Below the pieces are notes generated by a model. The model searched no databases. It was not told the DNA's origin and saw only the letters and a list, made by a program, of their open reading frames with translations. The translations under genes were made by a program, and so were the position numbers. DNA of 64,000 bases from Pseudomonas veronii (GTDB taxonomy: Bacteria > Pseudomonadota > Gammaproteobacteria > Pseudomonadales > Pseudomonadaceae): the NCBI RefSeq assembly GCF_001439695.1, contig NZ_JYLL01000005.1, forward strand, positions 62,001 to 126,000, read 5' to 3'. Every line of letters starts with the position of its first letter. Positions within the stretch are counted from its first letter, which is position 1. This document shows positions 1-8,066 of this stretch, one piece after another.

Positions 1-1179
1 GCTCGGGAAGAGGGCAAGACCCTGCCTGAAGCCATTGGCGAAGTGACCCGCGCCGGTAATATCTTCAAGTTCTTCGCCGGCGAGTGTCTGCGCCTGTCCG
101 GCGACTACGTGCCGTCGGTGCGACCGGGCGTCAATGTCGAAGTCACCCGCGAAGCCCTCGGCGTGGTCGGCCTGATCACCCCGTGGAACTTCCCGATTGC
201 CATCCCCGCGTGGAAAATCGCTCCGGCCCTGGCCTACGGCAACTGCGTGGTGATCAAGCCGGCGGAGCTGGTGCCGGGCTGTGCCTGGGCCCTGGCAGAA
301 ATCATCTCCCGCGCCGGTTTCCCCGCCGGTGTGTTCAACCTGGTGATGGGCAGCGGGCGGGTAGTGGGCGATGTGTTGGTCAACAGCCCGAAAGTCGACG
401 GCATCAGCTTCACTGGTTCGGTCGGCGTCGGGCGTCAGATCGCGGTCAGTTGTGTCTCGCGCCAGGCCAAGGTGCAGTTGGAAATGGGCGGCAAGAACCC
501 GCAGATCGTTCTCGATGACGCCGACCTCAAGCAAGCCGTCGAGCTGTCGGTACAGAGCGCGTTCTATTCCACCGGCCAGCGTTGCACCGCCTCCAGCCGC
601 TTGATCGTCACCGCCGGTATTCACGATCAGTTCGTCGCGGCCATGGCCGAGCGCATGAAGTCGATCAAGGTCGGCCACGCGTTGAAAAGCGGTACCGACA
701 TTGGCCCGGTCGTCTCCCAGGCCCAGTTGGACCAGGACTTGAAATACATCGACATCGGCCAGTGCGAAGGTGCGCGGCTGGTGAGCGGTGGCGGCCTGGT
801 GACCTGCGACACCGAAGGCTACTACCTGGCGCCGACGCTGTTCGCCGACAGCGAGGCGGCCATGCGGATCAGCCGCGAAGAGATCTTCGGCCCGGTGGCC
901 AACGTGGTGCGCGTGGCGGACTACGAGGCGGCGCTGGCCATGGCCAACGACACCGAGTTCGGTTTGTCGGCGGGCATCGCCACCACCTCGCTGAAATACG
1001 CCAACCACTTCAAGCGCCACTCTCAGGCCGGAATGGTGATGGTCAACCTGCCGACTGCCGGCGTGGACTATCACGTTCCGTTCGGTGGGCGTAAAGGTTC
1101 ATCCTACGGTTCGCGTGAGCAAGGTCGCTATGCGCAAGAGTTCTACACCGTGGTGAAAACCAGCTACATCGGTTCGTAA
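1..1179 (+). CDS. NAD(P)-dependent aldehyde dehydrogenase, probable 2,5-dioxovalerate (alpha-ketoglutarate semialdehyde) dehydrogenase, 5' truncated by window
   Basis: The frame is open from base 1, so the N-terminus lies outside the window; 392 residues are visible against about 480-525 for the family. Aldehyde dehydrogenase hallmarks are present: TPWNFP (cofactor and Asn site), FTGSVGVGR (nucleotide binding), LEMGGKNP (general-base Glu) and GQRCTASSR with the catalytic Cys. The next genes encode a hexarate transporter and galactarate dehydratase. I therefore infer that it oxidises alpha-ketoglutarate semialdehyde to alpha-ketoglutarate, the last step of D-galactarate/D-glucarate catabolism. 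The intermediate dehydratase (kdgD type) would have to lie upstream of the window. The last 107 bp of the gene, including the stop codon, are repeated downstream in a tandem array. The family call is certain; the exact substrate rests on context. Confidence 0.85.
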   Translation, partial: AREEGKTLPEAIGEVTRAGNIFKFFAGECLRLSGDYVPSVRPGVNVEVTREALGVVGLITPWNFPIAIPAWKIAPALAYGNCVVIKPAELVPGCAWALAEIISRAGFPAGVFNLVMGSGRVVGDVLVNSPKVDGISFTGSVGVGRQIAVSCVSRQAKVQLEMGGKNPQIVLDDADLKQAVELSVQSAFYSTGQRCTASSRLIVTAGIHDQFVAAMAERMKSIKVGHALKSGTDIGPVVSQAQLDQDLKYIDIGQCEGARLVSGGGLVTCDTEGYYLAPTLFADSEAAMRISREEIFGPVANVVRVADYEAALAMANDTEFGLSAGIATTSLKYANHFKRHSQAGMVMVNLPTAGVDYHVPFGGRKGSSYGSREQGRYAQEFYTVVKTSYIGS

Positions 1180-1182
1180 CAC

Positions 1183-1282
1183 TGTAGGAGCGAGCTTGCT
1201 CGCGAAAAATCTCAACGAATACGCAGGCATTCAGGGGGCACGCGGTGCCTTTGAGTTTTTCGCGAGCAAGCTCGCTCCTACA
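1183..1282. repeat. Paired REP (REPIN-like) 1 of 4 in the array
   Basis: The left arm TGTAGGAGCGAGCTTGCTCG and its reverse complement at the right end enclose about 50 bp, and each arm is itself palindromic. It lies immediately after the dehydrogenase stop codon, where the transcript would form a long hairpin. Confidence 0.9.
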
Positions 1283-1392
1283 ACGTTCCGTTCGGTGGGC
1301 GTAAAGGTTCATCCTACGGTTCGCGTGAGCAAGGTCGCTATGCGCAAGAGTTCTACACCGTGGTGAAAACCAGCTACATCGGTTCGTAACAC

Positions 1393-1492
1393 TGTAAGAG
1401 CGAGCTTGCTCGCGAAAAATTTCAACGAATACGCAGGCATTCAGGGGGCACGCGGTGCCTTTGAGTTTTTCGCGAGCAAGCTCGCTCCTACA
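1393..1492. repeat. Paired REP (REPIN-like) 2 of 4 in the array
   Basis: It has the same architecture as the first copy, exactly 210 bp downstream. The left arm carries TGTAAGAG instead of TGTAGGAG, one of the few differences that distinguish the units. Confidence 0.9.
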
Positions 1493-1602
1493 ACGTTCCG
1501 TTCGGTGGTCGTAAAGGTTCATCCTACGGTTCGCGTGAGCAAGGTCGCTATGCGCAAGAGTTCTACACCGTGGTGAAAACCAGCTACATCGGTTCGTAAC
1601 AC

Positions 1603-1697
1603 TGTAGGAGCGAGCTTGCTCGCGAAAAATTTCAACGAATACGCAGGTATTCAGGGGGGCACGCGGTGCCTTTGAGTTTTTCGCGAGCAAGCTCGCT
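1603..1697. repeat. Paired REP (REPIN-like) 3 of 4, right arm cut
   Basis: The left arm is intact, but the right arm stops at GCTCGCT and runs directly into the fourth fragment of the dehydrogenase 3' end. Five to six bases (TCGCT and neighbours) are shared at the join, as expected for a deletion between similar GAGCAAG-TCGCT sequences. Confidence 0.85.
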
Positions 1698-1750
1698 ATG
1701 CGCAAGAGTTCTACACCGTGGTGAAAACCAGCTACATCGGTTCGTAACAC

Positions 1751-1850
1751 TGTAGGAGCGAGCTTGCTCGCGAAAAATTTCAACGAATACGCAGGTATTC
1801 AGGGGGCATGCGGTGCCTTTGAGTTTTTCGCGAGCAAGCTCGCTCCTACA
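1751..1850. repeat. Paired REP (REPIN-like) 4 of 4 in the array
   Basis: A complete element with both arms, ending at CTCCTACA. Beyond it is about 65 bp of A/T-richer leader before the transporter start. Confidence 0.9.
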
Positions 1851-1915
1851 GGGGCAGCGTCCAGCAACACATAAATATCACCCGCAAAAAAAATAATTAG
1901 TGGGAGTACTTCTAC

Positions 1916-3280
1916 ATGCAAGCGACCAAACCGACCCATGTCCGCTATTTGATCCTGCTCATGCTGTTTCTGGTGACCACGATCAACTATGCCGACCGGG
2001 CCACCATCGCAATTGCGGGTTCCAGCCTGCAAAAAGACCTCGGCATCGACGCGGTCACCCTCGGTTACATCTTCTCTGCATTCGGTTGGGCCTACGTGGC
2101 CGGGCAAATCCCCGGCGGCTGGCTGCTCGATCGGTTCGGCTCGAAAAAAGTCTATGCCCTGAGCATCTTCACCTGGTCACTGTTCACCATATTGCAAGGC
2201 TATGTCGGTGAGTTCGGTGTCTCCACGGCAGTCGTGGCGCTGTTCATGCTGCGCTTTATGGTGGGTCTGGCCGAAGCGCCATCCTTCCCGGGTAACGCGC
2301 GCATCGTGGCCGCCTGGTTCCCCACCGCCGAACGCGGCACGGCCTCGGCGATCTTCAACTCGGCGCAGTACTTCGCCACGGTGCTGTTCGCGCCGCTGAT
2401 GGGCTGGATCGTCTACAGCTTCGGCTGGCAGCACGTGTTTATCGTGATGGGCGTGATCGGCGTCCTGTTCTCGCTGGTCTGGCTGAAAGTTATCCACAGC
2501 CCGCGCCAGCATCCGCTGATCAACGAAGCCGAGTTCAATCACATCGCGGCCAACGGTGCGATGGTCGATATGGACCAGGACAAGGGCAAGGGTAAGAAAA
2601 CCGACGGTCCGAAGTGGGATTACATCCGCCAGTTGCTGACCAACCGCATGATGCTCGGCGTGTACCTGGGCCAGTACTGCATCAACGGCATCACCTACTT
2701 CTTCCTGACCTGGTTCCCGGTGTACCTGGTGCAGGACCGCGGCATGACCATTCTCAAGGCCGGGTTCATTGCCTCATTGCCGGCGATCTGCGGGTTTATC
2801 GGCGGTGTGTTGGGCGGGGTGATCTCCGACTACCTGCTGCGCAAAGGTCATTCCCTGACCTTCGCCCGCAAGGCGCCGATCATTGGCGGCCTGCTGATCT
2901 CCAGCAGCATCGTGGCCTGCAACTACGTGGATATCGAGTGGATGGTGGTGGGCTTCATGGCCTTGGCCTTCTTCGGCAAAGGCGTTGGCGCACTGGGTTG
3001 GGCGGTGGTGTCCGACACCTCGCCGAAACAGATCGCCGGGCTCAGTGGCGGCCTGTTCAACACCTTCGGTAACCTGGCGTCGATCACCACGCCGATTGTC
3101 ATCGGTTACATCATCAGCACCACCGGTTCGTTCAAATGGGCGCTGGTGTTTGTCGGCGCGAACGCGCTGGTGGCCGTGTTCAGTTACCTGGTGATTGTCG
3201 GCCCGATCAAACGCGTGGTGCTCAAAGAGCCGCCAAGCCAAGGGCCTGAGTTGACCAACCTTACCCAAGCGCATTCCTGA
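1916..3280 (+). CDS. MFS transporter, D-glucarate/D-galactarate permease type
   Basis: A 454-residue major facilitator of the anion:cation symporter (GudP/GarP/ExuT-like) branch that imports hexarates across the inner membrane. The N-terminus has the branch's hallmark TTINYADRATIAIA in the first membrane segment, and GGWLLDRFGSKKVY matches the loop 2-3 signature. Twelve hydrophobic stretches are spread over two halves, split by a charged loop near residues 215-230 (DKGKGKKTDG). GGAG at 1903-1906 precedes the ATG. The neighbouring galactarate dehydratase and semialdehyde dehydrogenase point to galactarate or glucarate as substrate. The family is clear, but glucarate and galactarate cannot be told apart from sequence. 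Confidence 0.87.
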   Translation: MQATKPTHVRYLILLMLFLVTTINYADRATIAIAGSSLQKDLGIDAVTLGYIFSAFGWAYVAGQIPGGWLLDRFGSKKVYALSIFTWSLFTILQGYVGEFGVSTAVVALFMLRFMVGLAEAPSFPGNARIVAAWFPTAERGTASAIFNSAQYFATVLFAPLMGWIVYSFGWQHVFIVMGVIGVLFSLVWLKVIHSPRQHPLINEAEFNHIAANGAMVDMDQDKGKGKKTDGPKWDYIRQLLTNRMMLGVYLGQYCINGITYFFLTWFPVYLVQDRGMTILKAGFIASLPAICGFIGGVLGGVISDYLLRKGHSLTFARKAPIIGGLLISSSIVACNYVDIEWMVVGFMALAFFGKGVGALGWAVVSDTSPKQIAGLSGGLFNTFGNLASITTPIVIGYIISTTGSFKWALVFVGANALVAVFSYLVIVGPIKRVVLKEPPSQGPELTNLTQAHS

Positions 3281-3292
3281 AGGGGCCGTGTG

Positions 3293-4846
3293 ATGCAGTT
3301 GATTGAACATGCCGACTCGCCGCGCTCGATTCGTTTGCACGAGCGCGACAACGTGGTGATCGTGGTCAATGACCAGGGTGTACCGGCCGGGACCGAGTTC
3401 CCGGACGGCCTGGTGACCGTGGATTTCATTCCACAAAGCCACAAAGTGACCCTCGAAGATATCCCCGAAGGCGGTCGGATCATTCGCTACGGCCAAACCA
3501 TCGGTTACGCCCTGGCGCCGATCCCGCGTGGCAGTTGGGTGCAGGAAGATCAACTGCGCATGCCCACCGCGCCGCCGCTGGACAGCTTGCCGCTGTCCAC
3601 CGAGGTGCCAGCGGCCCAGGCGCCGCTGGAAGGCTTTACCTTCGAGGGCTATCGCAATGCCGACGGCACCGTGGGCACGCGCAATATCCTCGGCATCACC
3701 ACCACCGTGCAGTGCGTCACCGGTGTGCTGGACCATGCGGTCAAGCGCATCAAGGACGAGTTGCTGCCCAAGTACCCGCATGTCGATGACGTGGTGGCGT
3801 TGACCCACAGCTACGGCTGCGGGGTGGCGATCACCGCGACGGATGCGTATATCCCGATCCGCACCGTGCGCAACCTGGCGCGCAACCCGAACCTGGGGGG
3901 CGAAGCCCTGGTGATCAGCCTGGGCTGCGAGAAATTGCAGGCCGGGCAGGTGATGCACGACAACGACAGCTCCGTCGACCTGAGCGAACCGTGGCTGTAT
4001 CGCCTGCAGGATTCCAGCCACGGGTTTAGCGAGATGATCGAGCAGATCATGGCCCTGGCCGAGGTGCGCCTGAAGAAGCTCGACCAGCGCCGCCGGGAAA
4101 CCGTGCCGGCGTCCGAGCTGATCCTGGGCATGCAGTGCGGCGGCAGTGATGCGTTTTCCGGCATCACCGCCAATCCGGCGCTGGGGTTCGCTTCGGACTT
4201 GTTGCTGCGAGCGGGGGCGACGGTGATGTTTTCCGAAGTCACGGAGGTGCGTGATGCCATCTACCTGCTGACTTCTCGTGCGCAAACCAAGGAAATCGCC
4301 GAGGAACTGGTACGGGAAATGGACTGGTACGACCGTTATCTGGCCAAGGGCGAGGCGGATCGCAGCGCCAATACCACGCCGGGGAACAAGAAGGGCGGGT
4401 TGTCGAACATTGTCGAGAAGTCCCTGGGCTCCATCGTCAAGTCCGGCAGCAGCGCGATCAACGGCGTGCTCGGCCCGGGTGAACGCTTCAAGGGCAAAGG
4501 CTTGATCTTTTGCGCCACGCCGGCCAGCGACTTCGTGTGTGGCACCTTGCAACTGGCGGCGGGGATGAACCTGCATGTGTTCACCACCGGGCGTGGCACG
4601 CCTTACGGGCTGGCGATGGCGCCGGTGGTGAAGGTCTCGACCCGCACGGAGCTGGCGCAGCGCTGGCCGGACCTGATCGATATCGACGCCGGGCGCATCG
4701 CCACCGGGCGTGCGAGCATTGAGGAGTTGGGGTGGGAGTTGTTCCACTTCTACTTGGATGTAGCCAGCGGCAGGAAGCAGACGTGGGCGGAGCAGCACAA
4801 GCTGCATAACGACATTACGTTGTTCAACCCGGCGCCGATTACCTGA
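3293..4846 (+). CDS. garD: Galactarate dehydratase
   Basis: A UxaA/GarD-family hydro-lyase of 517 residues, close to the 523 of the E. coli enzyme. It would convert D-galactarate to 5-dehydro-4-deoxy-D-glucarate. The N-terminal 100 residues resemble the SAF-like domain, with the [24 protein letters not shown] segment region at about 45-70. The catalytic part starts near residue 115 ([15 protein letters not shown]) and carries the conserved Cys-containing blocks THSYGCG and SLGCEK, then [14 protein letters not shown] at 3290 is also in frame, but ATG at 3293 is better spaced from AAGGGG at 3280-3285. It lies 12 bp after the transporter, so the two are almost certainly co-transcribed. Confidence 0.9.
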   Translation: MQLIEHADSPRSIRLHERDNVVIVVNDQGVPAGTEFPDGLVTVDFIPQSHKVTLEDIPEGGRIIRYGQTIGYALAPIPRGSWVQEDQLRMPTAPPLDSLPLSTEVPAAQAPLEGFTFEGYRNADGTVGTRNILGITTTVQCVTGVLDHAVKRIKDELLPKYPHVDDVVALTHSYGCGVAITATDAYIPIRTVRNLARNPNLGGEALVISLGCEKLQAGQVMHDNDSSVDLSEPWLYRLQDSSHGFSEMIEQIMALAEVRLKKLDQRRRETVPASELILGMQCGGSDAFSGITANPALGFASDLLLRAGATVMFSEVTEVRDAIYLLTSRAQTKEIAEELVREMDWYDRYLAKGEADRSANTTPGNKKGGLSNIVEKSLGSIVKSGSSAINGVLGPGERFKGKGLIFCATPASDFVCGTLQLAAGMNLHVFTTGRGTPYGLAMAPVVKVSTRTELAQRWPDLIDIDAGRIATGRASIEELGWELFHFYLDVASGRKQTWAEQHKLHNDITLFNPAPIT

Positions 4847-4861
4847 GACCGAGTCGCCGTT

Positions 4862-5006
4862 ATCGGGGGCAAGCCCCCTCCCACATAGGGTCTGCGGTGT
4901 TCATCCGTTGTGTGTCTGACGCAGATTCAGTGTGGGAGGGGCGGTGCGACGACTCGACTTGCCCCCGATAGCGGCGACCCTATGTGGGAGGGGGCTTGCC
5001 CCCGAT
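4862..5006. repeat. Cluster of three REP palindromes
   Basis: Three REP cores lie between garD and the permease. One is in reverse orientation (4862-4885). A forward copy at 4931-4970 has its stem split by about 16 extra bases (GCGGTGCGACGACTCGA). A canonical forward copy TGTGGGAGGGGGCTTGCC is at 4983-5006. They fill most of the 237-bp gap. The outer two are arranged head to head and could pair. Confidence 0.9.
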
Positions 5007-5083
5007 AGCGGTCTATCAGGCGCCATTGGGCCGTATGGCTTATCATTAGCCCCCTAACGACGCCCACCAAGGTTCTCCCCGGC

Positions 5084-6025
5084 ATGCTGGCTATCTTCCT
5101 CACCACCCTCACCATCACCGCGCCGGTGTTTGCCATGTTGTTCCTCGGTGTGCTGCTCAAGCGCATCAACTGGATCAACGACAGCTTTATCCACACGGCA
5201 TCGTCCCTGGTGTTCAACGTCACCATGCCGGCGCTGCTGTTTCTCGGCATCCTGCATGCCGACCTGCATTCGGCGCTCAAGCCGGGTTTGCTGATCTACT
5301 TCGCCGTCGCCACGCTGTTGAGCTTTGCCCTGGCCTGGGGCTGGGCGATTTTGCGCTGCAAGCGTGAAGACCGGGGCATCTACACCCAGGGCGCGTTTCG
5401 CGGCAACAACGGGGTGATCGGCCTGGCGCTGGCGGCCAGTATGTACGGTGATTACGGCATCTCCCTCGGCGCGATCCTCGCGGCGCTGGTGATCCTGTTC
5501 TACAACACGCTGTCGACCATTGTGCTGGCGGTGTACAGCCCGGTGATCAAGTCCGACCCGTGGAGCATCTGCAAAAGTGTGCTGGCCAACCCGCTGATCA
5601 TCAGCGTGATTGCGGCCGCGCCGTTCGCCTATTTCCAGATCGGCTTGCCGGGCTGGCTGGAAAAATCCGCGCAGTACCTGGCCGACATGACGTTGCCGTT
5701 GGCGCTGATCTGCATCGGCGGCACCTTGTCGCTGGCGGCGTTGCGCAAGAGCGGCAACATGGCGCTGAGCGCGAGCTTGATGAAGATGGTCTGGCTGCCG
5801 GTGGTCGCCACCCTGGGGGCGTGGTTGCTCGGGTTTCGCGGGCCGGAACTGGGGATTCTGTTCCTGTACTTCGGCGCACCGACGGCGGCCGCGAGCTTTG
5901 TGATGGCCAGGGCGGCGCAGGGGAATCATGAGCTGGCGGCGGCGATTATCGTGATCACCACCTTGATGGCGGCGGTGACCACGAATATCGGGATTTTTGT
6001 GTTGCAGGCGGGCGGGTGGATCTGA
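5084..6025 (+). CDS. AEC (auxin efflux carrier) family transporter
   Basis: A 313-residue membrane protein with about ten hydrophobic segments in two halves and a hydrophilic central loop (around residues 85-105, RCKREDRG). This is the usual size and layout of bacterial AEC permeases, which move small carboxylates such as malate or malonate. Recognisable family segments are FLGVLLKR, FNVTMPALLF near the N-terminus and YFGAPTAAASFVMARA near the C-terminus. It starts with ATG 10 bp after GGTTCTCC, with no strong ribosome site. It is separated from garD by REP elements, so no operon is implied. The substrate is unknown. Confidence 0.85.
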   Translation: MLAIFLTTLTITAPVFAMLFLGVLLKRINWINDSFIHTASSLVFNVTMPALLFLGILHADLHSALKPGLLIYFAVATLLSFALAWGWAILRCKREDRGIYTQGAFRGNNGVIGLALAASMYGDYGISLGAILAALVILFYNTLSTIVLAVYSPVIKSDPWSICKSVLANPLIISVIAAAPFAYFQIGLPGWLEKSAQYLADMTLPLALICIGGTLSLAALRKSGNMALSASLMKMVWLPVVATLGAWLLGFRGPELGILFLYFGAPTAAASFVMARAAQGNHELAAAIIVITTLMAAVTTNIGIFVLQAGGWI

Positions 6026-6052
6026 GCTGTGCCGGTGATAGCTACCTGACCA

Positions 6053-6436
6053 TCACTGCTTGTCCGCCTGATACGCCTCAATCACTTCCTGCGCCGCGCG
6101 AAACGCCTCGATCGCCGCCGGCACACCGGCATACACCGCGCAATGCAGCAGTGCTTCGCGGATTTCTTCGACGGTGCAGCCATTGTTCAGCGCGCCGCGC
6201 ACATGGCCTTTGAGTTCCTGCGGGCACTTGAGCGCGGTGAGGGCGGCGAGGGTGATCAGGCTGCGCGTCTTCAGCGGCAAGCCTTCGCGGTTCCACACGC
6301 TGCCCCAGGCATGTTCGTTGACGAAGTCCTGCAGCGGCTGGGTGAATTCGGTGGCGTTGCCCAGGGCGCGATCGACGAACGCATCGCCCATCACCTGACG
6401 ACGCATTTCAACTCCGGGCTTTTTCTGATCGGTCAT
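6053..6436 (-). CDS. Carboxymuconolactone decarboxylase family protein (PcaC-like)
   Basis: 127 residues, the length of 4-carboxymuconolactone decarboxylase (about 130). Family features seen are RRQVMGDAFVDRAL at the N-terminus, FVNEHAWGSVWNREGL and then RSLITLAALTAL, with LKGHVRGALNNGCTVEEIREALLHCAVYAG forming the conserved core (about residues 75-107). True PcaC would convert 4-carboxymuconolactone to 3-oxoadipate enol-lactone. No other protocatechuate gene is nearby, so a paralogue with another substrate is just as likely. Its ATG overlaps the stop of the upstream exchanger by 4 bp (ATGA), so translation is probably coupled. Confidence 0.8.
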   Translation of the reverse strand: MTDQKKPGVEMRRQVMGDAFVDRALGNATEFTQPLQDFVNEHAWGSVWNREGLPLKTRSLITLAALTALKCPQELKGHVRGALNNGCTVEEIREALLHCAVYAGVPAAIEAFRAAQEVIEAYQADKQ

Positions 6437-7479
6437 TGCGATTCCCTCTTGTGTTGGCGGCGCCAGGCTCGCAGCGTGCTGAACAACAGGAAAGCCACCA
6501 GCACTGGCAGGACGTAATACAGCATCAGTTGTTCAAGTTTGTTGGCCAGGCCCATGCCGGTGGTGAACGCCATCACATGCAGCCCATACGCCAGGTACAA
6601 GCCCAGCAGCACCAGGCCTTCGGCACGGGTCACGCGGTAGCCGGTATAAAACACCGGCAGGCACAACACCACCACGCCGAGCATCACCGGCAGGTCGAAA
6701 TCCAGGGCATTGGGCGACACCGACAGCGGCGAGGGCGCGAGCAGGGCGGTCAGCCCCAGTACGCCCAGCAGGTTGAACAGGTTGCTGCCGATCACGTTAC
6801 CCACGGCGATATCCCGCTGACCGCGCAGGGCCGCGATCAGCGAGGTGGCCAGGCACGGCAGTGAAGTGCCGACGCCGATCAGCGTCAAGCCGATGATGCG
6901 TTCCGACAGGCCCAGGTCGCTCGCCACATCCACCGCCGCACCCAGCAACAAATGCCCGGCCAGCACCAGCACCAGCAAGCCGCCGAACATCAGCAATACG
7001 CTGCTCAACCAGGGCGCCTTGGCCACCGTGTCCAGCGTGCGCGGGCGCCGTGAATGGCGGGTCTGGTAGTGCAGCACGCCGAGGTAGGCCAGCAGGGCCG
7101 CGAGCAGCAGCGAACCGTCGAGTGGCGTCAGTTCTTCATTGGCCGCCAGGGTAAACACCAGCAGGCCGGCGAGGATCATCACCGGGATATCCAGGCGCAC
7201 CAGTTGCCGCGAGACCCGCAGCGGAATGATCAGCGCCGACAGGCCCAGGGTGACGAGGATGTTGAAAATGCTGCTGCCGATCACACTGCCCACGGCAATG
7301 TCGGTATTGCCGGCGAGGGTGGCTTGCAGGCTGACGGTCATCTGCGGCGCACTGCTGCCGAAGGCGACGATCGTCAGGCCGATGATCAGCGGGCGGACCT
7401 TGAGGCTGGCAGCCAGGCGCACCGCGGCGCGCACCAGGATTTCGGCGCCGACGATCAGCAGCAGCAGGCCGCTGATCAA
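6433..7479 (-). CDS. CaCA-superfamily cation exchanger (YrbG-like) with substituted alpha-repeat glutamates
   Basis: A 348-residue integral membrane protein with two alpha-repeats typical of Na+/Ca2+ exchangers. Repeat 1 reads GSSAPQMTVS followed by GSVIGSSIFN; repeat 2 reads GTSLPCLATS followed by GNVIGSNLFN. In family members the motif is normally G(T/S)S(A/L)PE, where the Glu coordinates the cation. Here it is Gln in repeat 1 and Cys in repeat 2, and two Asn of repeat 1 are Ser. Calcium transport is therefore doubtful. The start is uncertain. TTG at 7479 has GGAG 10 bases upstream, but the frame stays open to about 7540 with no ATG or GTG. It lies between an RlpA-like gene and a PcaC-like gene on the same strand. 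Confidence 0.82.
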   Translation of the reverse strand: MISGLLLLIVGAEILVRAAVRLAASLKVRPLIIGLTIVAFGSSAPQMTVSLQATLAGNTDIAVGSVIGSSIFNILVTLGLSALIIPLRVSRQLVRLDIPVMILAGLLVFTLAANEELTPLDGSLLLAALLAYLGVLHYQTRHSRRPRTLDTVAKAPWLSSVLLMFGGLLVLVLAGHLLLGAAVDVASDLGLSERIIGLTLIGVGTSLPCLATSLIAALRGQRDIAVGNVIGSNLFNLLGVLGLTALLAPSPLSVSPNALDFDLPVMLGVVVLCLPVFYTGYRVTRAEGLVLLGLYLAYGLHVMAFTTGMGLANKLEQLMLYYVLPVLVAFLLFSTLRAWRRQHKRESQ

Positions 7480-7537
7480 TTCGATCAGGCTCCAGGGCGA
7501 GAGGGCGGTTAATCCGAAAATGGCCAGGGCTCCGTCG

Positions 7538-7909
7538 TCAATTGCTCAGGGCTTGCACACGAACCCGTGCGGTGCCGCTGCTCAGCATGCCCAGTTGCGC
7601 GGCGGCCTGGCGCGACAGATCGATTAGCCGCCCACGGGTGTGCGGGCCGCGATCATTGATGCGTACCACCACGGATTTGTCGGTATCGAGATTGGTCACC
7701 TTGACCTGCGTGCCGAAAGGCAGGCGCCGATGGGCGGCGGTCAGGGCGTTCTGGTTGAAGGGTTCACCGCTGGCGGTTTTTTTGCCATGGTGCTTGGCGC
7801 CGTAGTAAGACGCGGTGCCGGTTTCGTCGTAGCCGTTGGGGTCGATGAGGCTGCTGGCGCAACCGGCCAGCAAAGAGAACACGGCTAAAAGGCCAAGTAA
7901 GCGCTTCAT
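7538..7909 (-). CDS. Short RlpA-like lipoprotein (septal-ring lytic transglycosylase family)
   Basis: 123 residues with a lipoprotein signal (LLAGC, lipidated Cys17) followed by one double-psi beta-barrel domain. The conserved catalytic-type residues of RlpA are visible: Glu in TASGEPFN, His in TAAHRRLPFG and Asp in INDRGPHTRGR. RlpA enzymes cleave peptidoglycan strands lacking stem peptides. Unlike full-length RlpA (about 340 residues in Pseudomonas), this protein lacks the C-terminal SPOR domain that directs it to the septum. It is therefore a stand-alone paralogue, not the main septal enzyme. It is probably first in a minus-strand unit with the exchanger and the PcaC-like gene. Confidence 0.85.
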   Translation of the reverse strand: MKRLLGLLAVFSLLAGCASSLIDPNGYDETGTASYYGAKHHGKKTASGEPFNQNALTAAHRRLPFGTQVKVTNLDTDKSVVVRINDRGPHTRGRLIDLSRQAAAQLGMLSSGTARVRVQALSN

Positions 7910-7930
7910 TCAAGGTATCCCCTTATCAAA

Positions 7931-8019
7931 TGTGGGAGGGGGCTTGCTCCCGATAGTGGAGTGTCAGTCATTGGTGTTTTGACTGAATCACCGCTATCGG
8001 GAGCAAGCCCCCTCCCACA
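7931..8019. repeat. Paired REP element (REPIN-like)
   Basis: TGTGGGAGGGGGCTTGCTCC and its reverse complement lie 89 bp apart end to end, between rlpA-like and gatB. It lies downstream of gatB and upstream of the rlpA-like gene, both on the minus strand, so it could protect the gatCAB 3' end. Confidence 0.9.
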
Positions 8020-8066
8020 GGAGGTCCGAGTCGAGCATGAAATCTCACTCGGCCCTTTCATCGCGA

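Larger units (their letters stand above)
1073..1850. repeat. Tandem array: 3' end of the aldehyde dehydrogenase gene plus paired REP element, about 3.7 copies
   Basis: The 210-bp unit starts at 1073, 1283 and 1493. Each unit holds the last 107 bp of the dehydrogenase reading frame with its TAA, 3 bp, and a 100-bp paired REP. A fourth copy begins inside the coding part at about 1698, fused to the right REP arm of copy 3 through the shared bases TCGCT, and ends at 1850. Copies differ by a few substitutions, for example CAGGCATT in units 1-2 and CAGGTATT in units 3-4. Only the first coding copy is attached to a full gene; the others are start-less 3' fragments. It fills the whole 1180-1850 gap before the transporter gene. 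Confidence 0.95.

Noticed and set aside
1043..1783. A 246-residue minus-strand frame with three internal repeats, resembling a repeat protein
   Set aside because: It is the antisense of the dehydrogenase 3' end and REP array; the protein repeats only mirror the 210-bp DNA unit, and it has no ribosome site.
1183..1850. CRISPR-like regular spacing
   Set aside because: The spacers are copies of one coding sequence and the repeats are REP palindromes of 100 bp; there is no variety of spacers and no cas gene.
2774..4807. Long minus-strand frame opposite garD
   Set aside because: Full overlap with a recognised enzyme; composition (Arg, Gln, His-rich) is typical for antisense of GC-rich genes.
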